From NCBI RefSeq assembly GCF_004341365.1, contig NZ_SLXH01000036.1, positions 1 to 32,493 on the forward strand: 32,493 nt of DNA. The letters run 5' to 3'. Positions 8,555-16,064 of this stretch are shown here, piece by piece (within the stretch, counting starts at the first letter, position 1; every line of letters starts with the position of its first letter). The position numbers were made by a program, and so were the translations under genes. Source of the DNA: Simplicispira metamorpha. Lineage in GTDB: Bacteria; Pseudomonadota; Gammaproteobacteria; Burkholderiales; Burkholderiaceae_C. The notes under the pieces were generated by a model. The model ran no database searches. It had not been told where the DNA came from and saw nothing but the letters and a program-made list of their open reading frames with translations.

Positions 8555-8605
8555 CAAAACGGCCTCCAGCGCTTGCTGGATAAGCGCTAGCAGCTACCGT
8601 TTTGA
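8555..8605 (+). repeat. Interspersed palindromic repeat, copy 1
   Basis: CAAAACGG (8555-8562) pairs with CCGTTTTG (8597-8604), and inside this AGCGCTT pairs with AAGCGCT around GCTGGAT, a nested hairpin between the 3beta/17beta-HSD and kshB. The core GCTGGATAAGCGC(T/A/C)AGCAGCTA recurs at 27209, with diverged versions at 13061, 30558 and 31935. I associate this type of repeat with Comamonadaceae genomes. It may also act as a transcript stabiliser or weak terminator here. Confidence 0.75.
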
Positions 8606-8639
8606 TAGTGTTTGACGCTGCCCTACCAAGGAGTTGACC

Positions 8640-9686
8640 ATGAGCCGATACCATGCGCTGCGCGTGCGCGCGGTGGTGGACGAAACCCACGACACCAAAT
8701 CGCTGGTGTTCGAGGTGCCGCCCGCACTGGCCAGCGCCTTTGCCTACCAGCCGGGCCAGTTTTTGACGCTGCGCCTGCCCATCGATGGGCGCCATGTGCC
8801 GCGCTGCTACTCCATGTCCAGCGCGCCGGGCGTGGACGATGCGCTGCGCGTCACCGTCAAGCGCGTGAAAGACGGGCGCGGTTCCAACTGGGTGTGCGAC
8901 CGCATCCGCACGGGCGACACCGTGGAAGTGCTGGCGCCCTCGGGCGTGTTTTATCCGCGCTCGTTGGACGGCGACTTTTTGCTGCTGGCCGGTGGCAGCG
9001 GCATCACGCCGGTGTTCTCCATCCTGCGCACGGTGCTGGCCAAGGCCCAGGGCCGCGCCACGCTGCTCTACGCCAACCGCGACGAAAAATCCGTCATCTT
9101 CCAAAGCGAACTCAAGGCGCTGGCCGAGGCCCACCCGGCCCGGCTGACGGTGATCCACTGGCTCGATTCGGTGCAGGGCGTGCCCTCGGTGGCGCAGCTG
9201 GCCGAACTGGCGCGCCACCACCGCAGCGCGCAGGCTTTCATCTGCGGCCCCGGGCCGTACATGGACGCTGCCGTGGCGGCCTTGCAGGCCATCGAGATGC
9301 CGTCCGAGCGCATCCACGTCGAGCGCTTTGCCTCGCTGCCCGACGAAGAAACCCAGGCCGCCACCCAGGCCGCCGCGCAGGCCGCGCCGCCGCTGCCCGA
9401 CGCCGTGGACGAAGCCGTGGTCGAGGTGCTGTTGGGCGGCGAAACCCATACCCTGCACTGCGGTGGCACGGAGACGCTGCTCGACGCCGCGCTCAAGGCC
9501 GGCCTGAACGCGCCGTACTCGTGCCAGGCGGGCATGTGCGCCTCGTGCATGTGCCAGGTGGTCGAGGGCAGCGTGCACCTGCGCCACAACGACGTGCTGG
9601 ACAAAAAAGACCTGGCCAAAGCCTGGACGCTGGCCTGCCAGGCCGTGCCCACCAGCGCGCGGCTGCGCATCCAATTTCCGGAGTGA
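8640..9686 (+). CDS. kshB: 3-ketosteroid 9alpha-hydroxylase reductase component (KshB)
   Basis: A 348-residue reductase that passes electrons from NADH through FAD and a plant-type 2Fe-2S cluster to the Rieske oxygenase KshA, which hydroxylates C9 and triggers ring B opening. Domains in order: FAD-binding barrel with RCYS (55-58), NAD-binding domain with GGSGITPV (118-125) and CGPGPYMD (202-209), an Ala-rich linker (about 235-258), and a C-terminal ferredoxin domain with cluster ligands Cys295, Cys300, Cys303 and Cys333. The ATG at 8640 follows AAGGAG by six bases. No kshA lies in the window. Phenylacetyl-CoA and related reductases share the layout, but the steroid setting makes KshB most likely. 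Confidence 0.88.
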   Translation: MSRYHALRVRAVVDETHDTKSLVFEVPPALASAFAYQPGQFLTLRLPIDGRHVPRCYSMSSAPGVDDALRVTVKRVKDGRGSNWVCDRIRTGDTVEVLAPSGVFYPRSLDGDFLLLAGGSGITPVFSILRTVLAKAQGRATLLYANRDEKSVIFQSELKALAEAHPARLTVIHWLDSVQGVPSVAQLAELARHHRSAQAFICGPGPYMDAAVAALQAIEMPSERIHVERFASLPDEETQAATQAAAQAAPPLPDAVDEAVVEVLLGGETHTLHCGGTETLLDAALKAGLNAPYSCQAGMCASCMCQVVEGSVHLRHNDVLDKKDLAKAWTLACQAVPTSARLRIQFPE

Positions 9687-9691
9687 ACCTT

Positions 9692-11350
9692 ATGAGCCTG
9701 ATTTCCGACGCGCCCACCAGCGCCGTGCCCCCGTCTTCTGCCTGGTCGCTGGCGTCCGACTTGCCCGAGACGCTGCCCGCCCTGCTGCGCCAGGCGGCCG
9801 CCCGTTACCCGGAGCGCGCTGCCATCGTCGATGGCGCGGTGGCGATCAGCTACGCCGACCTGCTGGCGCGCAGCCAGGCCGTGGCGCGCGCGCTGATGGC
9901 GCTGAACGTGCAGGCGGGCGACCGCGTGGCCATCTGGGCGCCCAACCTGCACGAGTGGATTCTGGCGGCCTGCGGCAGCCACGCCGCCGGTGCCGTGGTG
10001 GTGCCGCTGAACACCCGCATGAAGGGCGCCGAAGCCGCCGACATCCTGGAGCGCAGCGGCGCCAAGGTGCTGTTTTGCATTGGCGACTTTCTGGGCCAGT
10101 ACTACCCGGCCATGCTCAGCGGCCAGCGCCCGGCCACGCTGGAGCACATTGTGGTGCTGCGCGGCGGTTTCCAGCCTGGGGCGGGCGCACCGGGCGACAT
10201 GGACTGGAACCAGTTCCTGGAGGCTGGCGCTGGCGTGCCCGCAGCGCAGGTGGCCGCGCGCGAGCAGGCGCTGACGGCCAACAGCACCGCCGATCTGATG
10301 TTCACCTCGGGCACCACCGGGCGGCCCAAGGGCGTGATGTCGGCGCACGGGCCCACCATCCGCGCCTTCAGCACCTGGGGCCGCGTGGTCGGGCTGCAGC
10401 CGGGCGACCGCTACCTCATCGTCAACCCGTTTTTCCATTCCTTTGGCTACAAGGCGGGCTGGGTGGCGGCGTTCATCCAGGGCGCCACGGTGTACCCCGA
10501 GCAGGTGTTCGACGCCGACAAGGTGCTGGCCCGCATCGCGCACGACCGCATCAGCTTCATGCCGGGCCCGCCGACGCTGTTTTTGACCATGCTGGCGCAC
10601 CCGGGCCTGCACGATTTCGATATTTCTTCGCTGCGCGTGGCCGTCACCGGCGCGGCGACGGTGCCGCCGGTGCTCATTACGCGAATGCGCGAGGAGCTGG
10701 GCATTGCCAACGTCACCACCGCCTATGGTCTGACCGAATGCGGCGGCTGCGCCACCGTGTGCGACCCCGGCGACAGCGCCGAAACCGTGGCCGGCACCTG
10801 TGGCCGCGCACTGCCCGGCACCGAAGTGCGCTGCGTGGACGACCAGGGCCGCCCCGTGCCTGCGGGCCAAGCGGGCGAGGTGCTGCTGCGCGGCTACCAC
10901 GTCATGCAGGGCTACTTCGATGACGAAGCGGCCACCCGCGAAGCCATCGACGCCGACGGCTGGCTGCACACCGGCGACGTGGGCGTGCTGGACGAGCGCG
11001 GCTACCTGCGCATCACCGACCGCCTCAAGGACATGTTCATCGTCGGCGGCTTTAACTGCTACCCGGCGGAAATCGAGCGCCTGCTGGCTGCACACCCCGC
11101 CATTGCCCAGGTGGCCGTGGTGGGGGTGCCCAACGAGCGCATGGGCGAAGTGGGCTGCGCCTGCGTGGTGCTGCGCGCGGGCGTTGAAATCAGCAGCCAG
11201 GAATTGCTGGCCTGGGCGCGCGCCAACATGGCGAACTACAAAGTGCCGCGCCATGTGCTGTGGTGCGAGGATTTTCCGCTCAACGCCTCGAACAAGGTGC
11301 TCAAGCGCGAACTGGCGCAGATGGCCGTGGCCCGGCTGCAGCTGGGCTGA
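9692..11350 (+). CDS. Acyl-CoA synthetase, FadD3-like
   Basis: An adenylate-forming CoA ligase of 552 residues with ATP-site loop [10 protein letters not shown] (205-214), YGLTE (345-349), the hinge region around [17 protein letters not shown] (437-453) and probable catalytic Lys535 ([11 protein letters not shown]). It activates a carboxylic acid by ATP-dependent CoA thioester formation. Sequence style and its place after kshB suggest the role of FadD3, which activates the C/D-ring propanoate (HIP) left after TesD cleavage. The ATG lies 5 bases after the kshB stop with GGAG upstream. The ligase call is secure; HIP as substrate is inferred and a side-chain acid remains possible. Confidence 0.8.
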   Translation: MSLISDAPTSAVPPSSAWSLASDLPETLPALLRQAAARYPERAAIVDGAVAISYADLLARSQAVARALMALNVQAGDRVAIWAPNLHEWILAACGSHAAGAVVVPLNTRMKGAEAADILERSGAKVLFCIGDFLGQYYPAMLSGQRPATLEHIVVLRGGFQPGAGAPGDMDWNQFLEAGAGVPAAQVAAREQALTANSTADLMFTSGTTGRPKGVMSAHGPTIRAFSTWGRVVGLQPGDRYLIVNPFFHSFGYKAGWVAAFIQGATVYPEQVFDADKVLARIAHDRISFMPGPPTLFLTMLAHPGLHDFDISSLRVAVTGAATVPPVLITRMREELGIANVTTAYGLTECGGCATVCDPGDSAETVAGTCGRALPGTEVRCVDDQGRPVPAGQAGEVLLRGYHVMQGYFDDEAATREAIDADGWLHTGDVGVLDERGYLRITDRLKDMFIVGGFNCYPAEIERLLAAHPAIAQVAVVGVPNERMGEVGCACVVLRAGVEISSQELLAWARANMANYKVPRHVLWCEDFPLNASNKVLKRELAQMAVARLQLG

Positions 11351-11404
11351 ACCGGGCCGCCACCGGCGCCACAGGCTTTTTCCACGCGGCACAAAGGAAT
11401 TCAC

Positions 11405-13123
11405 ATGACGGCCTCCACTTCCTCCAGGGCGCTTACCCCTGTGGCCTTGAAAGCAACGCGCTGGCGGCCTTCCTGGCGCTTGTCCACGCGCCTGTCGGTG
11501 GCGTTTGGCCTGGTGCTGGGGCTGCTGCTGGTGATCACGGCGGTGGCCTTGCACCGCATGCAGCGCATCGACGCCCACACCACGCGCATGCAAGAGGTCA
11601 ACCACAGCCGCATCGCCGTGATACAGACCATGATGAATGCGGTCAACGAGGTGACGGTGGCGATGTTGGGCGTGACGCTGGTGGTGGACGAGGTGGACGC
11701 CAAAGAGCAGGCCGACCTGCTCGCCAAGGGGCTGGAGCGCTACCGCAACGCCCGCGCCCAGTTCAAAACCTTGTCCGAGGCCGCGCCCGATCCGGAACAA
11801 GACGCCATGCTGGCTGCGCTGGAGAAAGTGGCCACACGCGGGCTCGACAGCGCCGATTACGTGCGCGATGCCCTGCGCTCGGGCAACAGCAACCTGGGCA
11901 ATATTTTTCGCCAGCGCAACCCCACCCCCTTGCAACACGAGTGGCTGGACCAACTGAGGGCGCAGGCCCAGCATGAAGCGCAGGGCGCCGCAGCGCAGGG
12001 CCAGGCCATCCAGGCCGAGTTTGCGCTGGCACGCCAGTGGCTGCTGGGCGCGGCGGGCGCAGCCATTGCCATCAGCGTGGTCGCTGGCATCCTGATTTTG
12101 CGCAGCGTGACGCGGCCCCTGGCGCAGGCCATCGACCACGCCCAGCGCATTGCCCAGGGCGACCTGACTGGCGACATCGTGGCCACGGGCACCGATGAAA
12201 CCAGCGATTTGCTGACCGCACTGGGGCGCATGCAGCAGCAGTTGCGCACCTTGGTGGCCAGCATCCACGACTCTGCCGGGGGCATCACGCTGGCCAGCCG
12301 GGAAATCGCCCAGGGCAACCAGGATTTGTCGACCCGCACCGAACAGGCCGCCAGCGATTTGCAGTCCACCGCCATCTCGGTGGGCGAGCTGGCGGGCGTG
12401 GTGCGCGCCTCGGCGGCGTCGGCCGCCCAGGCCGATGCCCTGGCGCGGCAGGCTGCCAGCACCGCCAGCCAGGGCGGCGAAGTGGTCGCCAGCGTCGAGA
12501 CGGTGATGGACGAAATCCTCTCGGGCGCGCGCCGCATTGCCGACATCGTCGGGGTGATCGACTCCATTGCCTTCCAGACCAACATCCTGGCGCTCAATGC
12601 GGCGGTGGAGGCGGCGCACGCCGGTTCGCAGGGCCGGGGCTTTGCCGTGGTGGCGACCGAAGTGCGCAGCCTGGCGCAGCGCGTGGTGGCCGCCGCGCAC
12701 GACATCAAGCAGCTCATCGAGCTGTCGTTGGCCAGCGCCAACCACGGCTCGCAGCTGGCGCGCAACGCGGGTGAAACCATGCAGCACATCGTCACCAGCG
12801 TGCAGCGCGTGGCCGCCACCATCGGCGAGGTGGCCACCGCCGCAGGCACGCAGTCGTCGGGCATTGAGGATGTGAGCGCCGCCGTGGGCCGCCTGGACGA
12901 CATGACGCAGCGCAACGCCGCGCTGGTCGAGCAGTCGGCCGCCGCCGCGCAGGCGCTGGAGCACCAGGCGGTGCAGCTGGAAGAGCTGGTGGGTGTGTTC
13001 CACGGTGCGCCGTCCCAGGGGCGCCATTCGGGCGCACCCGGTGCAGCACTGAAATATGAATCAAAACAGGCTGTAGCCCTTGCAGGTCATGCGCCAGCAG
13101 CTATGGTTATCGGAGCAATCTGA
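11405..13123 (+). CDS. Methyl-accepting chemotaxis protein
   Basis: A 572-residue transmembrane chemoreceptor: TM1 about 28-49, a short helical periplasmic sensor region (about 50-210), TM2 about 212-233, HAMP about 234-285 and a cytoplasmic signalling hairpin with its tip around IAFQTNILALNAAVEAA (388-404). The tip departs from the near-invariant AARAGEQGRGF: it reads AAHAGSQGRGF, so His405 and Ser408 replace Arg and Glu. The last 24 or so residues are encoded by a diverged copy of the interspersed repeat. The start follows AAGGAA by five bases. The gene sits 54 bases after the FadD3-like ligase on the same strand, inside the catabolic block, suggesting a receptor for steroids or their breakdown products. 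The ligand is not identifiable from sequence. Confidence 0.93.
   Translation: MTASTSSRALTPVALKATRWRPSWRLSTRLSVAFGLVLGLLLVITAVALHRMQRIDAHTTRMQEVNHSRIAVIQTMMNAVNEVTVAMLGVTLVVDEVDAKEQADLLAKGLERYRNARAQFKTLSEAAPDPEQDAMLAALEKVATRGLDSADYVRDALRSGNSNLGNIFRQRNPTPLQHEWLDQLRAQAQHEAQGAAAQGQAIQAEFALARQWLLGAAGAAIAISVVAGILILRSVTRPLAQAIDHAQRIAQGDLTGDIVATGTDETSDLLTALGRMQQQLRTLVASIHDSAGGITLASREIAQGNQDLSTRTEQAASDLQSTAISVGELAGVVRASAASAAQADALARQAASTASQGGEVVASVETVMDEILSGARRIADIVGVIDSIAFQTNILALNAAVEAAHAGSQGRGFAVVATEVRSLAQRVVAAAHDIKQLIELSLASANHGSQLARNAGETMQHIVTSVQRVAATIGEVATAAGTQSSGIEDVSAAVGRLDDMTQRNAALVEQSAAAAQALEHQAVQLEELVGVFHGAPSQGRHSGAPGAALKYESKQAVALAGHAPAAMVIGAI
13061..13108 (+). repeat. Interspersed repeat, copy 2, within the chemoreceptor 3' end
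   Basis: The stretch beginning TCAAAACAGGCTGTAGC and ending GCGCCAGCAGCTATGG aligns with the repeat at 8555 (CAAAACGGCCTCCAGC ... GCGCTAGCAGCTACCG). The centre is diverged and the inner stem is broken. It supplies the last codons of the chemoreceptor, making a tail rich in Ala, Val and Ile. Confidence 0.6.
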
Positions 13124-13205
13124 GCGACGAGCGGGATGCCTGCCTGGCGTGGGCGCCGGGCAGCGCGGCCCCGGTGCCCTGGCCCGCGCAGGCCGGGGGA
13201 TACGT

Positions 13206-14051
13206 TCAGCGGCCCTCGAACGTGGGCTTGCGCTTTTCAATGAAGGCTTGCATGCCTTCTTTCTGGTCGCGCGTGGCAAACAGCAGCTGGTTGGCTTTGC
13301 GCTCCAGCATCAGCGCCGTCTCCAGCGAGGCATCGACGCCCGCCAGCACCACTTCCTTGATCTGCATGGCGGCCAGCGGCGGCATGGTGGCAATCAGCGT
13401 GGCCATTTTCAAAGCCTCGGGCAGCACCTGGTCGTCGGGCAGCACCTGGCTGACCAGGCCCATGGCGCGTGCTTCTTCGGCGCCCACGGGCTTGCCCGTG
13501 AGCAACATGCGCATGGCGTTGAACTTGCCCACGGCGCGCACCAGGCGCTGCGTGCCGCCGATGCCCGGCATGATGCCGATGCGGATTTCGGGCTGCGAGA
13601 AGCTGGCGCCTTCGCCCGCCAGGATGATGTCGCAGTGCATGGCCAGCTCGGCGCCGCCGCCAAAAGCGTAGCCGCACACCGCCGCAATGATGGGTTTGGG
13701 GCAGCGCTCGATGGGCGCCCAGACGCGCTCGGTGTGGCGCTGCATGATTTCAATCGGCCCGGCGCCCTCCATGCTTTTGATGTCGCCCCCGGCGGCAAAC
13801 ACCTTCTCGCCCCCGGTCAGCACGATCACGCGCACGGCGGGGTCGGCGGCCAGTTGCGTGAACGCCTGCGAGAGCAGCGCTTGCAGGTGCAGGCTCAGTG
13901 CGTTGGTGGCCTGCGGGCGGTTCAGGCGCACCACGGCCACGCCTTCGTGGGGGTAGTCCACCAGCAATTCGCGGCTGTCGGCCGGGCTGGCCGGGGCGGC
14001 GCTGGCAGAAGAAGAGGGGGCAGAGGCGGGGGGGGGCGTGTCGGGGCGCAT
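13206..14051 (-). CDS. Enoyl-CoA hydratase/isomerase family protein
   Basis: A 281-residue crotonase-fold enzyme with an Ala/Ser/Pro-rich N-terminal stretch of about 28 residues. The oxyanion-hole motif AAGGDIKSM and both catalytic-type glutamates are present, in GGGAELAMHCD and FSQPEIRIGIMPG, so it should be an active 2-enoyl-CoA hydratase of the EchA8/PaaF kind rather than a ring hydrolase of the EchA20 kind. It is transcribed alone, opposite to its neighbours and divergent from the SDR at 14250; site C lies between them. It probably hydrates an unsaturated CoA ester from the side chain or the C/D rings. The start at 14051 has a modest AGGA upstream. Confidence 0.88.
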   Translation of the reverse strand: MRPDTPPPASAPSSSASAAPASPADSRELLVDYPHEGVAVVRLNRPQATNALSLHLQALLSQAFTQLAADPAVRVIVLTGGEKVFAAGGDIKSMEGAGPIEIMQRHTERVWAPIERCPKPIIAAVCGYAFGGGAELAMHCDIILAGEGASFSQPEIRIGIMPGIGGTQRLVRAVGKFNAMRMLLTGKPVGAEEARAMGLVSQVLPDDQVLPEALKMATLIATMPPLAAMQIKEVVLAGVDASLETALMLERKANQLLFATRDQKEGMQAFIEKRKPTFEGR

Positions 14052-14170
14052 ACGCAAAAGTCCTGCAAGGGTGGAAGTGGGTGCCGCGTCAACGCTCCAG
14101 GATCGCAACGCCGCGATGCGTGGCGCGGACGGCTGCAAACCGGCATGGGGGCTGTTGACGCGACCCCAGC

Positions 14171-14176
14171 ATGTTC
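14171..14176 (-). promoter_or_regulatory. Possible -10 element of the enoyl-CoA hydratase gene
   Basis: On the minus strand GAACAT lies exactly 24 bases downstream of the site C palindrome, the same spacing as GAATAT after site A. If it is used, the leader to the ATG at 14051 is about 113 bases. It matches the TATAAT consensus at only three positions, which would fit an activator-dependent promoter. Inferred only. Confidence 0.35.
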
Positions 14177-14200
14177 TGGTCAGGGGGGTGCTGTCACATC

Positions 14201-14212
14201 GTCCTTTTGGAC
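14201..14212 (-). promoter_or_regulatory. Site C: GTCY-N4-RGAC palindrome between the hydratase and SDR genes
   Basis: GTCCTTTTGGAC is a perfect GTCC/GGAC dyad in the divergent region. On the minus strand it is followed by GATG, exactly as at sites A and B. AT-rich hexamers lie 24 bases from the palindrome in both directions: GAACAT at 14171-14176 toward the hydratase, and TAAATT at 14237-14242 toward the SDR. It could therefore serve both promoters. Binding is inferred. Confidence 0.55.
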
Positions 14213-14233
14213 GTATCTGCGCAGGGGTGCAAT

Positions 14234-14247
14234 CCGTAAATTTACGG
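14234..14247. promoter_or_regulatory. Perfect 14-bp palindrome directly before the SDR start codon
   Basis: CCGTAAATTTACGG ends two bases before the ATG at 14250, where a Shine-Dalgarno would normally be. The TAAATT inside it sits at the expected -10 position relative to site C, which would place the transcription start at or next to the ATG and give a leaderless mRNA. It could equally be an operator for a second regulator. Confidence 0.45.
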
Positions 14248-14249
14248 TC

Positions 14250-15035
14250 ATGACACAGACCAGCAACAGCGATTTTGACCAGCGTGTGGTGCTCATCACC
14301 GGGGGCACCAAGGGCATAGGCCGCGGCATTGCCGAGGGCTTTTTGGCCGCAGGCGCCACCGTGGTGGTGTGCGCCCGCAGCGCCCCCGAAGCACTGCCCA
14401 CGGCGGGCGCGCGCAGCGCCGAATTTTTGCCCTGCGATGTGCGCGACGCCGATGCCGTGCAGGCGCTGGTGGCGGCCATCGTGCAGCGCCACGGGCGCCT
14501 GGATGTGCTGGTACACAACGCGGGCGGCAGTCCTCCGGTGGATGCCGCCACGGTATCGCCGCGCTTTCACGAGGGCGTGATCCGCCTGAACCTGACGGCA
14601 GCGCTGCACATGGCGCAGGCCGCCAATGCCGCCATGCAAACGCAGGCGGGGGGTGGTGTCATCGTTTTCATTGGCAGCGTTAGCGCGCTGCGGCCCTCGC
14701 CCGGCACGGCGGCCTACGGTGCGGCCAAGGCGGCGGTGCTGAGCCTGGCCTCGTCGCTGGCGGTGGAGTGGGCGCCCAAGGTGCGCGTCGTGGCCGTCAG
14801 CCCCGGGCTGGTGCGCACCGAGCAATCGCACCTGCATTTTGGCGACGAGGCGGGCATTGCCGCCGTCGGCGCCACGATTCCGGCGGGCCGTATGGCCGAG
14901 CCTTCCGACATTGCCCAGGCCTGCCTGTACGTGGCCTCGCCGCGTGCGGCCTACCTGAGCGGCACCAACCTGTTGCTGCACGGCGGCGGCGAAAAGCCCG
15001 CCTTCCTGGCCGCAGCGCAAGCACACCTTTCCTGA
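14250..15035 (+). CDS. Short-chain dehydrogenase/reductase, first gene of the side-chain operon
   Basis: A 261-residue classical SDR with cofactor motif TGGTKGIG (18-25), NAGG (90-93), and catalytic Ser143, Tyr156 and Lys160 (YGAAK). It probably oxidises a hydroxyl on a steroid ring, or a 3-hydroxyacyl-CoA of the side chain or C/D rings; sequence alone does not decide. It is not close to the 3beta/17beta-HSD or HsdA of this window, nor clearly to IpdF. It starts an 11-gene plus-strand run reaching 27114. There is no Shine-Dalgarno: a 14-bp palindrome occupies that place, so the message may be leaderless. No alternative start fits the SDR N terminus better. Confidence 0.85.
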   Translation: MTQTSNSDFDQRVVLITGGTKGIGRGIAEGFLAAGATVVVCARSAPEALPTAGARSAEFLPCDVRDADAVQALVAAIVQRHGRLDVLVHNAGGSPPVDAATVSPRFHEGVIRLNLTAALHMAQAANAAMQTQAGGGVIVFIGSVSALRPSPGTAAYGAAKAAVLSLASSLAVEWAPKVRVVAVSPGLVRTEQSHLHFGDEAGIAAVGATIPAGRMAEPSDIAQACLYVASPRAAYLSGTNLLLHGGGEKPAFLAAAQAHLS

Positions 15036-15086
15036 GAGAGCGCAGCGGCGCTGGCAGGGGACTCTGAACCAAACCAACGAAGGAGC

Positions 15087-16064
15087 ATGACCTTGGCTGA
15101 ACACGAGTGGATGAATGAAGTCCGCGCCCTGGTGGGCAAGGAATACGGGCGCGTTTACGCCTGGGACAAGATCAATGCCCCCATGATTCGCCAGTGGTGC
15201 GAAGTGATGGGCGTGGATGCAACCCGCTACACCGCCGAGGGTGCCGTGATTGCGCCACCGGCCATGCTGCAGGTCTGGTGCATGGAAGGGCCGGTGGCCA
15301 ACAACTACCCGCCCGGCTCGACCACCGAGAACCCCTACGAAGCCCTCAAGCTGCTGGAGGCCCAGGGCATGGCGTCGGTGGTGGCGGTGAACTCCGAGCT
15401 GACTTTTGGCCGCGATGTGCGCGAGGGCGAGCGGCTGTACTACACAACACGCCTGGACTCCATCAGCCCCGAAAAAACCACGGCGCTGGGCACCGGCTAC
15501 TTCGTCACGCTGGTAATGGCGTTTTTCTCCGAGCAGCCCCAGGGCGACGAAGAAGTGGGCCAGCTGCTGTTTCGCGTGTTCAAGTTCCGCCCCGCCAACC
15601 CGGTCAAGCCGGCGACTGACAAGCCTGCGGCCCCGGTGGCCGCCAAGCGCCCGCTGCCCGGCATCAGCGATGACACGCGCTTTTTCTGGGACGGCGCGCG
15701 CGCTGGCAAGCTGCTCATCCAGCGCTGCAAGGGCTGCGGCGAGCTGCGCCACCCGCCCGGCCCGGTGTGCCCCAGCTGCCATTCATTTGAATGGGACACC
15801 GTAGAAGCTTCGGGGCGCGGCACGGTGTATTCGTTCGTCGTCATGCACTACCCCGAGGTACCGCCGTTCGACCACCTCAACCCGATCGTTCTGGTGGAGC
15901 TGGAAGAGGGCACGCGGCTGATTTCGCAGATCGTGGGCATCCAGCCGGGCGAGGTGCGGATCGGCCAGGCCGTGCAGGTCGAGTTCAACAGTTTCAACGA
16001 TGGCGAACTGGTGCTGCCGCAGTTCCGTCCGGTGGCCGCTGCGGCCCAAGGAGTGGCCGCATGA
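15087..16064 (+). CDS. Steroid enoyl-CoA hydratase subunit, MaoC-like plus DUF35 (ChsH2-like)
   Basis: A 325-residue two-domain protein. Residues about 1-170 form a MaoC-like hot-dog domain and about 190-315 a DUF35 domain: a zinc ribbon with Cys214, Cys217, Cys228 and Cys231, then an OB fold. Mycobacterial ChsH2 has the same layout. There the hot-dog part pairs with ChsH1 to hydrate the C22 side-chain enoyl-CoA, and the DUF35 part binds the aldolase Ltp2. Both partners follow here, at 17205 and 17638. The ATG at 15087 is one base from AAGGAG, too close for efficient initiation; an in-frame TTG at 15093 sits seven bases away and may be the real start. The stop overlaps the next gene by 4 bases (ATGA). 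Confidence 0.88.
   Translation: MTLAEHEWMNEVRALVGKEYGRVYAWDKINAPMIRQWCEVMGVDATRYTAEGAVIAPPAMLQVWCMEGPVANNYPPGSTTENPYEALKLLEAQGMASVVAVNSELTFGRDVREGERLYYTTRLDSISPEKTTALGTGYFVTLVMAFFSEQPQGDEEVGQLLFRVFKFRPANPVKPATDKPAAPVAAKRPLPGISDDTRFFWDGARAGKLLIQRCKGCGELRHPPGPVCPSCHSFEWDTVEASGRGTVYSFVVMHYPEVPPFDHLNPIVLVELEEGTRLISQIVGIQPGEVRIGQAVQVEFNSFNDGELVLPQFRPVAAAAQGVAA

Noticed and set aside
8612-11350. A single open frame suggesting a protein fused to the FadD3-like ligase
   Set aside because: The part before 9692 is the out-of-frame shadow of kshB. The ligase has its own ATG and Shine-Dalgarno, and its N terminus fits the family.
9068-13027. Very long open frame on the minus strand opposite kshB, the ligase and the chemoreceptor
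   Set aside because: It has low-complexity Arg/Gly/Ala/His-rich content with no recognisable motif, and it lies opposite three genes with clear family motifs. It is a by-product of GC-rich codon use.
13206-14051. Calling the hydratase EchA20 (ring D hydrolase)
   Set aside because: Both catalytic glutamates of ordinary enoyl-CoA hydratases are present and the flanking blocks are of the EchA8/PaaF type.
14052-14249. KstR-like operator (inverted AAC/GTT arms)
   Set aside because: No such inverted arms were found in the main promoter regions. The palindromes present are of the GTCY-N4-RGAC and CCGTAAATTTACGG types.
14052-15782. N-terminal extension of the enoyl-CoA hydratase into the opposite SDR and MaoC genes
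   Set aside because: The extension is antisense to two well-supported genes and crosses the promoter region with site C. The ATG at 14051 gives a normal-length crotonase.
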